Shown: piece by piece, positions 29,882 through 39,138 of the stretch
How the letters are laid out: every line of letters starts with the position of its first letter
How positions within the stretch are numbered: position 1 is the first letter of the stretch
NCBI GenBank assembly: GCA_977017575.1
Contig: CDRNVI010000014.1
Location: 124,001-188,000 of the forward strand
Direction of reading: 5' to 3'
Length of the DNA stretch: 64,000 bases
Source: Paramoeba atlantica
Taxonomy: Eukaryota; Discosea
Position numbers and translations under genes: made by a program
The notes under the pieces: generated by a model
Databases searched by the model: none
What the model saw: the letters and a program-made list of their open reading frames with translations, nothing else
What the model was told of the DNA's origin: nothing

Positions 29882-31089
29882 TTAGTTAGGTAGCTTTCTT
29901 ACTATTCTATTACTCACTGTTATTCTCGTCTTTTCAACATTGTAGCACAAATTCTTCAGTGCGCCATCTACATCCAAGTAACCTTCCAATTCTTCGTTGG
30001 AACTCAAATAAAATTCCCTCAAGGTTAGCGGGAGAGAAGAAAAATCTACATAGCCTTCAAATCTGTTGTTAGTGACTGGCAAGTGTTCTAGCATGGGCGG
30101 GAGATTACACAGGTTTGGGGTTCCCGTAAATTGGTTGTTAAATAAAGTAATCATTTGCAATGTTGGAGTCAATGTTTCGAAAGAGAAATTTCCCGAAAGT
30201 TCATTTTGATGAAGCATACATGATATCATACGCTCGTGGCGCAGAGATACGTCTCTCTGTGTGACGGCCGATACCATCGGCGCATGACCCGCATACGACG
30301 GGTGTCACACAGAGAGTGGAGTGCGAGGTAGGAGACGAGACGCCCATCGGTCATGCTACAGCACGTATAGCCATGGTTCATGCTGCAACACGGTCAAGCC
30401 GTGGGTTCATGCTGTCAGATGGTCTATCGTGGATTATGATGCATCATGGGGAGGTCCGTTACCGCCGCACTCGCTACAGCATGTAGGGAGAGAGGGGTGC
30501 AAGTTCGCATCCCCTATACACGCATACAACGTGTCCTCCCGCTGTAGCACGCCCAGTGGTCCTCAAGGGAGGCCACCATGGCGCATGGCTCCCGGGAGAA
30601 GAAAGCACGAGAAGGAGAGAGCCGGGGAGGGAAGAAAGCTCACTCGAAGAGAGCGAGCCGGGGAGGGGTGAAGAGTGCGAAGTGCGTCCCCTACTTCCGC
30701 GACAAAGAGGGACAGTTCCAGCTAGCCGTCAGCCGGAAACGGGCATTTAAAAGTAAGAATATGCCCGTTTCCGGGAAAAGAAAGGAAGGGCTAGCAAAAC
30801 CACCAATGTCCTGTAGAGTCACCAATGTCCTGGGCAAATATTTCAGATTCAGTTCACCACGAAGTTTTAAATGCGACCACTGCAGAGTGACTATAGTGTC
30901 AGATAGATCGCATGAGATACAACCCCATTCACACGCCGGTGTATTCGTACTCCAACTAGAGGGATGATGCTCCACATTACGTATGAGTCGCATTAAATTA
31001 TATTCCACTGGTAGTGAAGCTCCGGTAACCTTACCTGCATGTACAGTCGGCTGTGTATCCGACGTCAGGAGTGTATGTAGTGGAGGCAT
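29882..31089 (-). pseudogene. LRR gene split by an S1 element
   Basis: The N-terminal part (about 30800-31089) encodes MPPLHTLLTSDTQPTVHAGK, the cap and the first LRR strand up to YLPRTLVTLQ. The C-terminal part (29882 to about 30217) resumes at LHQNELSGNF and runs through five LRRs. In the paralogues at 20480 and 31316 these pieces are contiguous. The gap of about 580 bp is an S1 copy. Either end can be read only to the edge of the insert, so the gene is disrupted unless the insert is removed from RNA. Next to the right junction, CACCAATGTCCTGTAGAGT is partly duplicated. Confidence 0.85.
30228..30790 (+). repeat. S1 structured dispersed element, copy 2
   Basis: Inserted in, and antisense to, an LRR gene. 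The 5' domain folds as in copy 1: stem 30253-30265 with 30304-30316 (CTCTCTGTGTGAC/GTCACACAGAGAG, 13 perfect pairs), hairpin A 30267-30281 and hairpin B 30287-30303. The middle differs from copy 1 but has its own stems (GCTACAGCACG...CGCTGTAGC class pairs). The 3' hairpin is 30733-30746 with 30761-30774, 14 perfect pairs. The 30545-30730 block is colinear with 615-790. Confidence 0.7.
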
Positions 31090-31315
31090 AAAAAGTGTTG
31101 GGTGATATGCAGTATAAATGTAGGTTGAAAGCCGATGTCTGAAAATACATTAGAACAAGTATGTTTACAGTATTTGAAAAAGAATTAATGCCTCAGAAAC
31201 GTGTACGATCGCGAACCTCACGATTTCCCTTCCAGAGAGATGGTTATTCACCACCTGAGAAGGTAAAGCCGTCGCATCGCATGCTTCTCGTGGACCATTA
31301 CCTTCGTACATACGT

Positions 31316-31939
31316 TTAGGTGAAGCACATTACTTTTCTTACATGTATTATTCCACTACTGACCGTAATTCTCGTCTGTTCAACATTGTAGCACAAATTC
31401 TTGAGTACGCCATCTACATCCAAGTAACCTTCCAACTTTTTGTTTGAATTTAAATATAATTCGCTCAAAGTAAGCGGGAGTGAAGAAAAATCTGCATTGC
31501 CTTCAAATTTGTTCTTACTCATAGACAAGTATTCTAGCATGGGCGGGATATTACACAGGTTTGGGGTGCCGGTAAATTGGTTGATAGATAAAGTAACTGT
31601 TTGTAATGCTGGGGGCAATGTTTCGAAAGGGAAATTTCCCGAAAGTTCATTTTGATGAAGAAATAGAGCCACCAATGTAACGGGCAAATATTTCACATTC
31701 AGCTCACCACGAAGGTGTAAATGCGACCACTGCAGATCGACTACATTGCCAGATTTATCGCAATCGATATGTTTCCATTCACACGCTGGTGTATTCGTAC
31801 TCCAGGTAGGATGATGACTTTCTACTTTCTGTACGACTCGCTCCAAACTATATTCCACTGGTAGTGAAGCTCCGGTAACCTTACCTGCACGTACAGTCGG
31901 TTGTGTATCCGACGACAGGACTGTAAGTATTAGAGGCAT
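31316..31939 (-). CDS. LRR protein, subgroup TGASLPVEY
   Basis: 207 residues, nearly colinear with 20480-21097. The N-terminus is MPLILTVLSSDTQPTVRAGK, with cap W-S-T-N-T-P-A-C-E-W-K-H-I-D-C and five LRRs. It ends NVEQTRITVSSG plus a short tail, where the 29882 copy ends NVEKTRITVSN. The N-terminal 10 residues are hydrophobic but short for a signal peptide. Adjacent to the split paralogue in the same orientation: a tandem duplication. Confidence 0.85.
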   Translation of the reverse strand: MPLILTVLSSDTQPTVRAGKVTGASLPVEYSLERVVQKVESHHPTWSTNTPACEWKHIDCDKSGNVVDLQWSHLHLRGELNVKYLPVTLVALFLHQNELSGNFPFETLPPALQTVTLSINQFTGTPNLCNIPPMLEYLSMSKNKFEGNADFSSLPLTLSELYLNSNKKLEGYLDVDGVLKNLCYNVEQTRITVSSGIIHVRKVMCFT

Positions 31940-32617
31940 AAAAAATATTAAAATGTTAGTAAAATAATACTCGCTATTTTTTCTAAACTATGGATAACAA
32001 GCGTGCTTGTTACGCCAACCTTCGAAATACATCGAAGGGAGGAGCGTTAGTTATACAACCAATGTGATACAGCGACCCCCATCAAGAGAATGGGTTTCCG
32101 GCCAATGCCTACGAAACTAAAATTTAAGCATTAAATTAAAGCATGGGGGAAGGGGGGCAGGTATTAAACAGAAAATGGGGGGTATGAGTATGATGCTGTA
32201 CAGCATCCTTTAGATCATAGTACGGTGTACGTATCGATTTGGAAATAAGAAACGGAACTGAAAAATCCCTAATGAGTGTATCTCATAGACGATTGGCCTC
32301 AAAGACATTTTGGCGGAGCTGCTCATTGATCTACTGAAGGTGGCAAAGGAGTGCTGCTCTGGACGAAGAATTCTGTGAATTCTGGATCAGAGAATTCCGT
32401 GAATTCTCTGGGGGGATATTGCGGTCAAAGCTCGGAAAGTACTAAGTACTGCCCCTCCCGTTTAAAGCGCACCAGTCCAAGTAGCAGTGCTTCACTCTTA
32501 GTTCGTCGCACTTTTGTTCTAATGGTTAGAATCTAATCTTTAAACAATCGAGAACTTAGCCGCAGTAATACAACCATTGACATAATGGGTAGTAAGCGAA
32601 GAAAGATACGAGGATTC
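31940..32617. other. Spacer with MITE-like end and EcoRI-type palindromes
   Basis: No gene. At 32370-32402 GAATTCTGTGAATTCTGGATCAG and its near-mirror form a small palindrome cluster. At 32447-32480 a TACTGCCCCTCCCGTTTAAA segment resembles an M1 left end. Confidence 0.35.
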
Positions 32618-33394
32618 CTATCCAAGAAAAAGATTAGTGTTTGGAAGAGATGTACATCTTCCACGTTCATGAAGGACAGAGGGATGTTTCCTGCTGCCCT
32701 TTTCCTGAGACGCAGTATTTTCTGCTGTACTTTGCTCAATTTTCCTTCGCTCTGCTCGGGTAAGTAGTGGGGTTTTCGCCTTTGGCGTCACATCAACGAT
32801 GACGCACCGCCCCACTTGAGAGGCGATCCGTTCGATCTGGTGATTAAACAGTTTCCGTGATTTACGGTTGACGCGTTCAGCAAAGCCCCTTTCTTTCATT
32901 AACACGCGCGACTGCGCCATATGCTGATTCCATTGCTCTTGCGCTTTTCTTGTGTCTTCTTCGTCGGCACCGTCCCCCGTCATTTGGAATGCTTGTTCCC
33001 TTTCTTCTCGTTTTCGGTGAGTACGAAGAGCTTGAGCGTAAATGTCTTCCACATCTTCAATAGGGGAGCTTCTATTTGTAGAAGCATCACGTTCAGGAGA
33101 AGGTTCTGTGGATGTCTGTCCTCGTTGAGGCTGTTGTTTCTTTAACATTTTTTGAAACGATTCTTCACTGGATTGACACTGTTCTTGTCGTGTCCGATCC
33201 GCCTGCTGCTGCAGGTGACGCGTTTTTTCTTCCTTGTGCATAAGATAGAGGAAATCATCCTTTTCCCAAAGTGACATGTTTTCAAACCTAACAGCGAGCT
33301 CAGGATCCTTGGAGAGCTTTGCGCGTAGCAAGCGGTTGGCAATGATTTTCTCTCGCAGCGAATCAGAGAGAATAACCTGCAGTCTACGAAACAT
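32618..33394 (-). CDS. Uncharacterised basic helical protein
   Basis: 258 residues, ATG at 33394. Mostly predicted helix with high Arg/Lys/Glu/Gln. An N-terminal block (MFRRLQVILSDSLREKIIAN) is followed by a Gln-rich charged stretch, an acidic-Ser linker (about 95-115), a second charged helical block and a folded-looking segment at about 165-215 (NRKSRKLFNHQIERIASQVG then RCVIVDVTPK). No family recognised. Size, basic charge and position next to other housekeeping genes would suit an RNA- or ribosome-associated protein, but that is a guess. A single-exon frame in the same direction as its neighbours. Confidence 0.65.
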   Translation of the reverse strand: MFRRLQVILSDSLREKIIANRLLRAKLSKDPELAVRFENMSLWEKDDFLYLMHKEEKTRHLQQQADRTRQEQCQSSEESFQKMLKKQQPQRGQTSTEPSPERDASTNRSSPIEDVEDIYAQALRTHRKREEREQAFQMTGDGADEEDTRKAQEQWNQHMAQSRVLMKERGFAERVNRKSRKLFNHQIERIASQVGRCVIVDVTPKAKTPLLTRAERRKIEQSTAENTASQEKGSRKHPSVLHERGRCTSLPNTNLFLG

Positions 33395-33485
33395 TGTAGA
33401 AGAGAAATCTTAACATGTTAATCGTAGTGCCCTTAAATAGTAACCAATAGTATGTGTATGTACCTGTAGTGTTTTAAAGATTTTG

Positions 33486-33818
33486 GGTGAAAGTGAAGCA
33501 TTATTGCGCCAAAAAAAACAGTTTTTTACATTTTTCAAATATAGGTTTGAACCAAGTATGTTTTCTTTTAGAGTGTGTCAGATTATTAAAAATACAAACT
33601 TTTTTCACGGTTTATCACTATGAACTGCGCACAACAACACAACTAATTAAGTTGTAGAAATCCTTTATAAAGCGCTTTTTAAAATCCTTTTAAGCGCCTT
33701 TTTTAAATCCTTTAAAAAAGCGAAAGCAAAAGAAATAAGTACTAGCGGCCCATAAACCTAAAAAAATATCTTCATTTATTTTTTTCCAAAAAAGGCGCAA
33801 TAATGCTTCACTTTGACC
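33486..33818. mobile_element. Merlin-type MITE with 8-bp target duplication
   Basis: The 333-bp element has 25-bp inverted ends (GGTGAAAGTGAAGCATTATT left; right complement GGTCAAAGTGAAGCATTATT) and is flanked by AGATTTTG at 33478-33485 and 33819-33826. The right-end sequence is identical over 25 bp to the terminal repeat at 19568 beside the Merlin transposase fossil, which links MITE and enzyme family. Merlin elements make 8-9-bp duplications. No ORF inside. Confidence 0.9.
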
Positions 33819-33931
33819 AGATTTTGTCCTTGAACAAAGCGAATAAGGAAAAACGGTTCATCATGGCACTGCAAAGCATGTAAGCAATACAACAATAACG
33901 AACGACACATTAATAAGAAAGTTTGAAAATA

Positions 33932-34109
33932 CTGTCCCCCCGTTTAAGCGCATCTCGATTTCCGTGAAAAGTGCGCTTAAACGGGGGGATCTGAATCAGT
34001 ACATAATACAAAATTTGGCGCCGCTTCGCGGCGCCGGAGTCTGCACCTTAACTCTATAAGCGCTTAAACGGGTGGTCCGACCGGGTGAACTCGAGGGGAG
34101 GGGGAGCAG
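33932..34109. mobile_element. MITE family M1, copy 2 (178 bp, TA-flanked)
   Basis: Colinear with 12275-12451, including GTCTGAATCAGTACATAA-like core sequence and the perfect palindrome GGCGCCGCTTCGCGGCGCC at 34017-34035. TA at 33930-33931 and 34110-34111. Confidence 0.8.
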
Positions 34110-34281
34110 TACTTTGAATTCGAAATAAAAATGTTCAGAGGTTGAAATATATCAACGTAAGTCGGTCCTCTCTTGATCCCTGATATGCCTAGGGCGTATT
34201 ACGAAAGTTCAACTTGCCGTCATCTTTCAACTGGTATTGAGATAAATTCCCGCTTTGAATTCAACAAATGTTCTACGCCTT

Positions 34282-34680
34282 TCACTTGTGGACTTCATTT
34301 GATTCAAGCGCATAAAAGTGATTTTTCAAAGCTTCATGCCTTACAAGACGTCGAGCCGAGGAGTCCTGTAATTTAGCCATCCTCCGGGGATTAGCCTCGA
34401 CGTATAACATCAAACCAAACCGAGAAGTGATGATCACAGGAAACGCCGCTCCATGTGCACACGGAGACAATTTTTTTTCCTGCCAAAGATTGAATTAGGT
34501 TTGACTGTAACCCATGACGGATCTGGATTTTGTATTTCTGATATCACTCCCATCATAATATCGTCCTCCGGAATAAAATGAAGTCTTACCTTCCCTAATC
34601 AACTGCGTGGCTACTGATCCGCAGCCCTGAAAAGCATGAGAAAAAAAGGGAAGCATTGTAATCTGTGTGGGTCTTAACAA
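34282..34680 (-). pseudogene. LRR gene remnant with internal deletion
   Basis: 34495-34680 reads, with one frameshift, the N-terminal block of the neighbour gene at 34912-35757 (DDIMMGVISEIQNPDPSWV in the restored frame against DAIMMGLVSEIKNPDPSWV in the neighbour). 34282-34470 reads its C-terminal block (RFGLMLYVEANPRRMAKLQD against the neighbour's RLCVEGKSPRKYAKLGD). All LRRs between are missing. It is a tandem duplicate that lost its core. Confidence 0.75.
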
Positions 34681-34911
34681 GATAAAGTGTTGTACTACTA
34701 AGTAATTGTAATGGAGAACTTTGCCGGACGATTGTCTTTTTTTCTGCCAATTTCAACTTTTTCGTGGAAGACCAAGCCTATAGCACAGAAATAGTAACGG
34801 TAATTAATGACAATGTTTACTTCTTGTACCGTTTTTTATGTTTTGATTTTCGTCCATTATCATTGATGGTGATATTTCCTATGTCGCAATTGTATTAATG
34901 TTATTTGAACT

Positions 34912-35757
34912 TTATACAAAAGGAATACAAATTGCTTTCCACCTTAATTTTGAAAAGTCTGTGTTTTCTTCTACTACACATGGCTTTGATTTTCGTGTAT
35001 CAAGTTGATAAAAATCATTTTTCTTGGCTTCATACCTTATGAGAGATGAGGGCGTTGCATCCCCCAGTTTTGCATACTTGCGAGGACTTTTTCCCTCGAC
35101 ACATAACCGCATATGGAACCAAGAGGGAGGAATGTAAGCCACGATATTATTCCCAAACAATGATATAAACTCGAATGCTTTCGGCAGATGCACAAAGTTT
35201 AGAACTCCCGTCAGTTTGTTTTCCGCGAATCCTAGTTGTGTTATTGTAGGGGGTAGCGCACTGATATCCAAGGGCCCAGAAAATGAATTTTGATACATGG
35301 ACAACTTTACCATTCCAGGAGGAAGTCGTGTGAGATCTAGTGAGCCTGTATAGTGATTACAATCAATGTGAAATGCTGTGAGAGAATCGGGAAAATGGCT
35401 CACATGTATCTCGCCAAATAGGTTATTATTCCAAATCCCGAAAGCGTTCAAGCGACGTGGAAATGGGCCTTTTAAAGTTCCACGCATACCCAGATTTTCC
35501 CAGAATATTCTTTCCACATTTGACTGGGAATCGCAGGAAACACCTCTCCACTGACAAACAGAAGTTTTTTTATGCGAGAGCAATCCTTTCTTGTTAGTAA
35601 TAACCCAAGAGGGGTCTGGATTCTTTATTTCTGATACTAGTCCCATCATAATAGCATCTTCGGAGATTACTTCAGGTCTTACTTTTCCTAACCTGGTGCG
35701 TGGTTGTTCCTCCGCGCAGAGAATAAAGGCGCAAATATAGAACCACTCAATAGGCAT
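34912..35757 (-). CDS. Secreted-type LRR protein
   Basis: Start taken at ATG 35757, which opens on a hydrophobic stretch (MPIEWFYICAFILCAEEQP) that could be a signal peptide; ATG 35823 would add 22 residues. About 281 residues. The cap has a longer insert than usual (S-W-V-I-T-N-K-K-G-L-L-S-H-K-K-T-S-V-C-Q-W-x-G-V-S-C). About six LRRs follow (LDLTRLPPGMVKLSMYQNSF and the like), then a 70-residue polar C-terminal domain shared with the adjacent pseudogene only. A family branch with its own tail. Confidence 0.8.
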   Translation of the reverse strand: MPIEWFYICAFILCAEEQPRTRLGKVRPEVISEDAIMMGLVSEIKNPDPSWVITNKKGLLSHKKTSVCQWRGVSCDSQSNVERIFWENLGMRGTLKGPFPRRLNAFGIWNNNLFGEIHVSHFPDSLTAFHIDCNHYTGSLDLTRLPPGMVKLSMYQNSFSGPLDISALPPTITQLGFAENKLTGVLNFVHLPKAFEFISLFGNNIVAYIPPSWFHMRLCVEGKSPRKYAKLGDATPSSLIRYEAKKNDFYQLDTRKSKPCVVEENTDFSKLRWKAICIPFV

Positions 35758-36065
35758 GAATCCACTATGTAGAAATGATATTTGATAGAAGCAAGTCCGA
35801 CAAGTGAAATGAACTAAAAGCATACATGTATAGTTTAAATAAGTTAGCTATGGTTAGACCAACTTTCACCTGAGAAACTGCGGGCGAGTCCGGACTCACC
35901 CGCAGGTGACAATTCATCCACGATAATTAGCATTTTAAAGTACTTGAATAACCCGTGAAAGTACCCATTCCGGAATTGATGATCATGAAGTGAACAGTTT
36001 ACAAGGCACGAAAACGAATCACGCGTACATACCCACATGAAAACACAAAAAGCGACGCCTCTGTT

Positions 36066-36578
36066 CTACATCATTTGTTTTTGTAGCTCATGATTGGCAT
36101 AGATACCCAATCGCCGTCGCACGTGGGGGGCCAGTTTTTTAATCGCCCGCGTGCGGGAAATTTTCTGCAGCACCATTCCGTCCCTTTCCCTCTCCTTGCG
36201 TCGTTCTAAGCTCTTTTTTCGTTCCTCCCGAGCCCGACGACTTTGTGCCTCCATTTGTTCTTTTAAGGTGTCAGCTAGGTGCCGCACACGCTTCTTACGT
36301 TCTCTTTCCTCCATTCGGCGCTGCCACTTTTTCTCAGCTGCAGTCTTTTTCTGTGGTTTCAGATTTTTTTCCTTTGTTGGCATATATTCGGAATTTTCTT
36401 CTTTTGATTTAGCTGCCGATGGTGTGCGTTTAAGTATATTCTTTGATGAACTTTCAGATGATTTTTCTGGCACGTTTTGGAGGGGCAAACCGGAAGGAGA
36501 ATTCAAGATCGTGGTTTCCGTGCTGACGGCGGTAGCGTTGGGTTTGAATGGGATACGTTGGACTTGGATTCGAACCAT
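36066..36578 (-). CDS. Cgr1-like (CCDC86-type) rRNA-processing protein
   Basis: Start taken at ATG 36578 (about 170 residues); an ATG ten codons upstream would add a hydrophobic stretch atypical of the family. The first 75 residues are Ser/Pro/Thr-rich. Residues about 75-165 form a continuous, strongly basic helix (KKTAAEKKWQRRMEERERKK, then RREE-type and ERRKERERDG segments) with spacing typical of Cgr1 domains, which are nucleolar and needed for large-subunit rRNA processing. Charged-helix similarity can mislead, so moderate confidence. Confidence 0.55.
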   Translation of the reverse strand: MVRIQVQRIPFKPNATAVSTETTILNSPSGLPLQNVPEKSSESSSKNILKRTPSAAKSKEENSEYMPTKEKNLKPQKKTAAEKKWQRRMEERERKKRVRHLADTLKEQMEAQSRRAREERKKSLERRKERERDGMVLQKISRTRAIKKLAPHVRRRLGIYANHELQKQMM

Positions 36579-36608
36579 GAGCAGAAAGGTAAAATAAAAG
36601 TACGGCAA

Positions 36609-37595
36609 AAGTGGATAAAAGTAGAAAATAGAGCGTGAAAAAGATAAACTGATTTAGGTGTGATCTTGAAACAAAGAATAAGAAAAATAGTTTCTTTCGA
36701 ATGAATAAGTCAAAGAAACAGGTAGTTTTTCAGTCTCTTTCGGTAAGCGTTGTTTTGGTATCATGCATCCATCAATAGCGGAACTAGGTTGCGTCATCAT
36801 GCGAATATACACATTGTATACATGCATCCATTTAATACTCACAATTTCTACGCTATGTCTAATGCCGTCGTTTCGTAAGGTTTTGAAAATCTTGGTTTCA
36901 CGAGTCATACACAACGTAAAGCATCTAGCTACCTGTCAGTCACTGCTGCTTTTACTATCTGTATGTTCTCATGATGAATTTCCTTTAATACGTATAAGTT
37001 AACTATAATAATTGAGGGGATGCGGGTGGCGAAGTTTCACCGAGGTTTCGCGAGATTTCATCGAGGTTTCACCCGCACTCCCTCTATTTCTCTGTATTTA
37101 TTCTGTCAAGAAGATAAGAAAATATAAAAGAAGATAAGAAAATATATATTAAAGTTTGGGGTTTTACATGCCCAAAATTCGAGCAGCATTCTGGCGAGAA
37201 AAAAGGTTGCTCGATTGTGAAGGAGATTGGTCACAAAAAAGCGCAAGGAATAATAGCAAAAATGAAACTGAAAAGCAGAGTCTCGACTTGAAGAGAAAAG
37301 GATATTTAGTTAAAAAAAGTATAAAGGATAGTGATATCATGCAAAAATGAGCGCTTAGTTATCATAATGAGTTAAACTAATGATCAAAAAGAAAATTCTG
37401 TAAAGATCTTTTTTTCAAAATGCGCTTAAGCACGTATACATTCCCCGAAAACGGAGAATATCATTCTCCGTTTTCCTGCGCTTCATACTTGATTTCCACA
37501 GACGTTCCCCATGGTAGGGGGGGAGGAGACCGATCAAACAGTCTCCAGTAGGCTCGTGCCATTTCAATGTGCCATTTTTTATGAAAACCATTGAA
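36609..37595. other. Spacer with a direct/inverted G-rich palindrome
   Basis: No gene supported on either strand; ORFs under 90 codons have poor composition. 37023-37075 contains GCGGGTGGCGAAGTTTCACC and its imperfect inverted copy with GAGGTTTCACCCGC. Confidence 0.35.
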
Positions 37596-38846
37596 TTATG
37601 CCTCTGTTTGAACTCCTTCCGCCACATTACTATGAGTTTCTAGACAAGAAAACTCCCAAAGATCCGTTGGAGGTTCGGAACCCCTAAAAGGACGCAACGT
37701 ATCCTCAAGTGTTTGTGAGGACAGGACGGATGCATTATTCATATCATTTTCAGTTTCTTGTTTTAGTTCTGTTTTCTTATTTACGGGGTACAATACCCCT
37801 TTTCGCTGGTACAAGTAATACGTGTATTCCATATAGCCTCGAAGTTTACAGTCCACGTCGGTGACATCTCCACACCAGAAAAGAACATCTCTACGAACAG
37901 AGTAGGGATAGGTGAGAAGCCAGGGCCATGTGTTTCGAATGGACGCGTGGTACAGTTCCTCGAACTCCTTTAGCTCAAGATGATAGCCATAGGCCTTGTG
38001 AAGGGATTCTAACAAAATGCGAGGCGCGAGGGTTTCCCAAAGTATATACCGCAATTTTCGGTGAGGCGACCAGAAGAGCACCAATTCTTGTAATTTCTGT
38101 TCCTCCAAGCCCTGAAGGATTCGCTCTCCTTCTTCAATCAAATCGTCTACGTGGTCAAAAACTTGCTGTTCGTTGTAGTTTTTAAATCTGCGCACTAATT
38201 CGGGATTTATTTCAGGCAGAAGCCATGGAATTTCAACGTGTTCCGCCGACTGAATCAAACTTTGGTAATGGTTGGGAGCCTCGACATGCGTGTCGAAAGA
38301 AGAGCGTGTTGCATCTTCCAAAGGGCCATTTTGAAATATTTCATGAGTATAGCAATTGTTTTCTGCGGGCTTCACATTGCCTTCAGTATTGCACTCACTT
38401 TGAGAAACAGATGAAGAATTCGTCTTTGTATTGTATTTCTGGGGTGGAGAGGAAGACTTAGGGAGACAAGAGTTGTCAGGGCCCGATCGATCCCTTGCAG
38501 TACTTCCTAAAAGATTCGCGCCATTTTGATGCACGCGCCACTTTGAGAGAGTCTTAGCAGGTATACCCAAGGCTTTAGCAGCATCTGATAGTTTTGCGTA
38601 TTTTTTCGTCTGTTCAACAAAGTCGAGTTTTCTCTCTCTCGAGAAACAAGCTACGGGATTCACTATACCTGCTCTCCATTCTCGAAGAGCGGTACTTGAC
38701 ACACCAAGTGCTCTTGCAGCTTGTTCGGTATTTGGATAAGCATTACTTTTCCGTGCGAACTCCATCTTTTGCTCTTTCGTGTAACAAGGTTGTACACGTT
38801 TTCTTTTTTCGAGTTTTTGAACAGTGTGCGCCAAGGCAAGGGGCAT
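37596..38846 (-). CDS. Protein with two helix-turn-helix repeats
   Basis: 416 residues. Residues about 22-62 (YTKEQKMEFARKSNAYPNTE, then QAARALGVSSTALREWRAG) and about 67-107 (FSRERKLDFVEQTKKYAKLS, then DAAKALGIPAKTLSKWR) are two copies of the same unit. Each is a helix-turn-helix like those at the N-terminus of pogo/CENP-B, Psq and IS3-type proteins. No DDE catalytic motif follows. The C-terminal half (about 220-370) is helical and acidic with many Trp/Tyr (TWPWLLTYPYSVRRDVLFW). It may be a DNA-binding regulator, possibly domesticated from a transposase. Oriented with the host genes and intact, so it is treated as resident. Confidence 0.7.
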   Translation of the reverse strand: MPLALAHTVQKLEKRKRVQPCYTKEQKMEFARKSNAYPNTEQAARALGVSSTALREWRAGIVNPVACFSRERKLDFVEQTKKYAKLSDAAKALGIPAKTLSKWRVHQNGANLLGSTARDRSGPDNSCLPKSSSPPQKYNTKTNSSSVSQSECNTEGNVKPAENNCYTHEIFQNGPLEDATRSSFDTHVEAPNHYQSLIQSAEHVEIPWLLPEINPELVRRFKNYNEQQVFDHVDDLIEEGERILQGLEEQKLQELVLFWSPHRKLRYILWETLAPRILLESLHKAYGYHLELKEFEELYHASIRNTWPWLLTYPYSVRRDVLFWCGDVTDVDCKLRGYMEYTYYLYQRKGVLYPVNKKTELKQETENDMNNASVLSSQTLEDTLRPFRGSEPPTDLWEFSCLETHSNVAEGVQTEA

Positions 38847-39138
38847 GGTAATTAAAAATATTTTAATTTATAAAATTGTAAATGTCTAGCAATACATCAG
38901 TATCTAATAAATCCCAAACATACATGTATGCTCTCTAATCATCCACACATTTTAATAAAATCCTTCCTCAAAAAAAGTTGGGTGAAAGAAATATGCACGG
39001 TTTCCTCTAGATACTCCCATCACATCACAGTTTTAGATTGCTGTACTTGACATTTGCACTGCACACCGTCGTCCATCACATAATCTCCGTACACTTACTC
39101 ATACGATCACTTCCGCCCCCCTCTGTTCGACCATGGCC

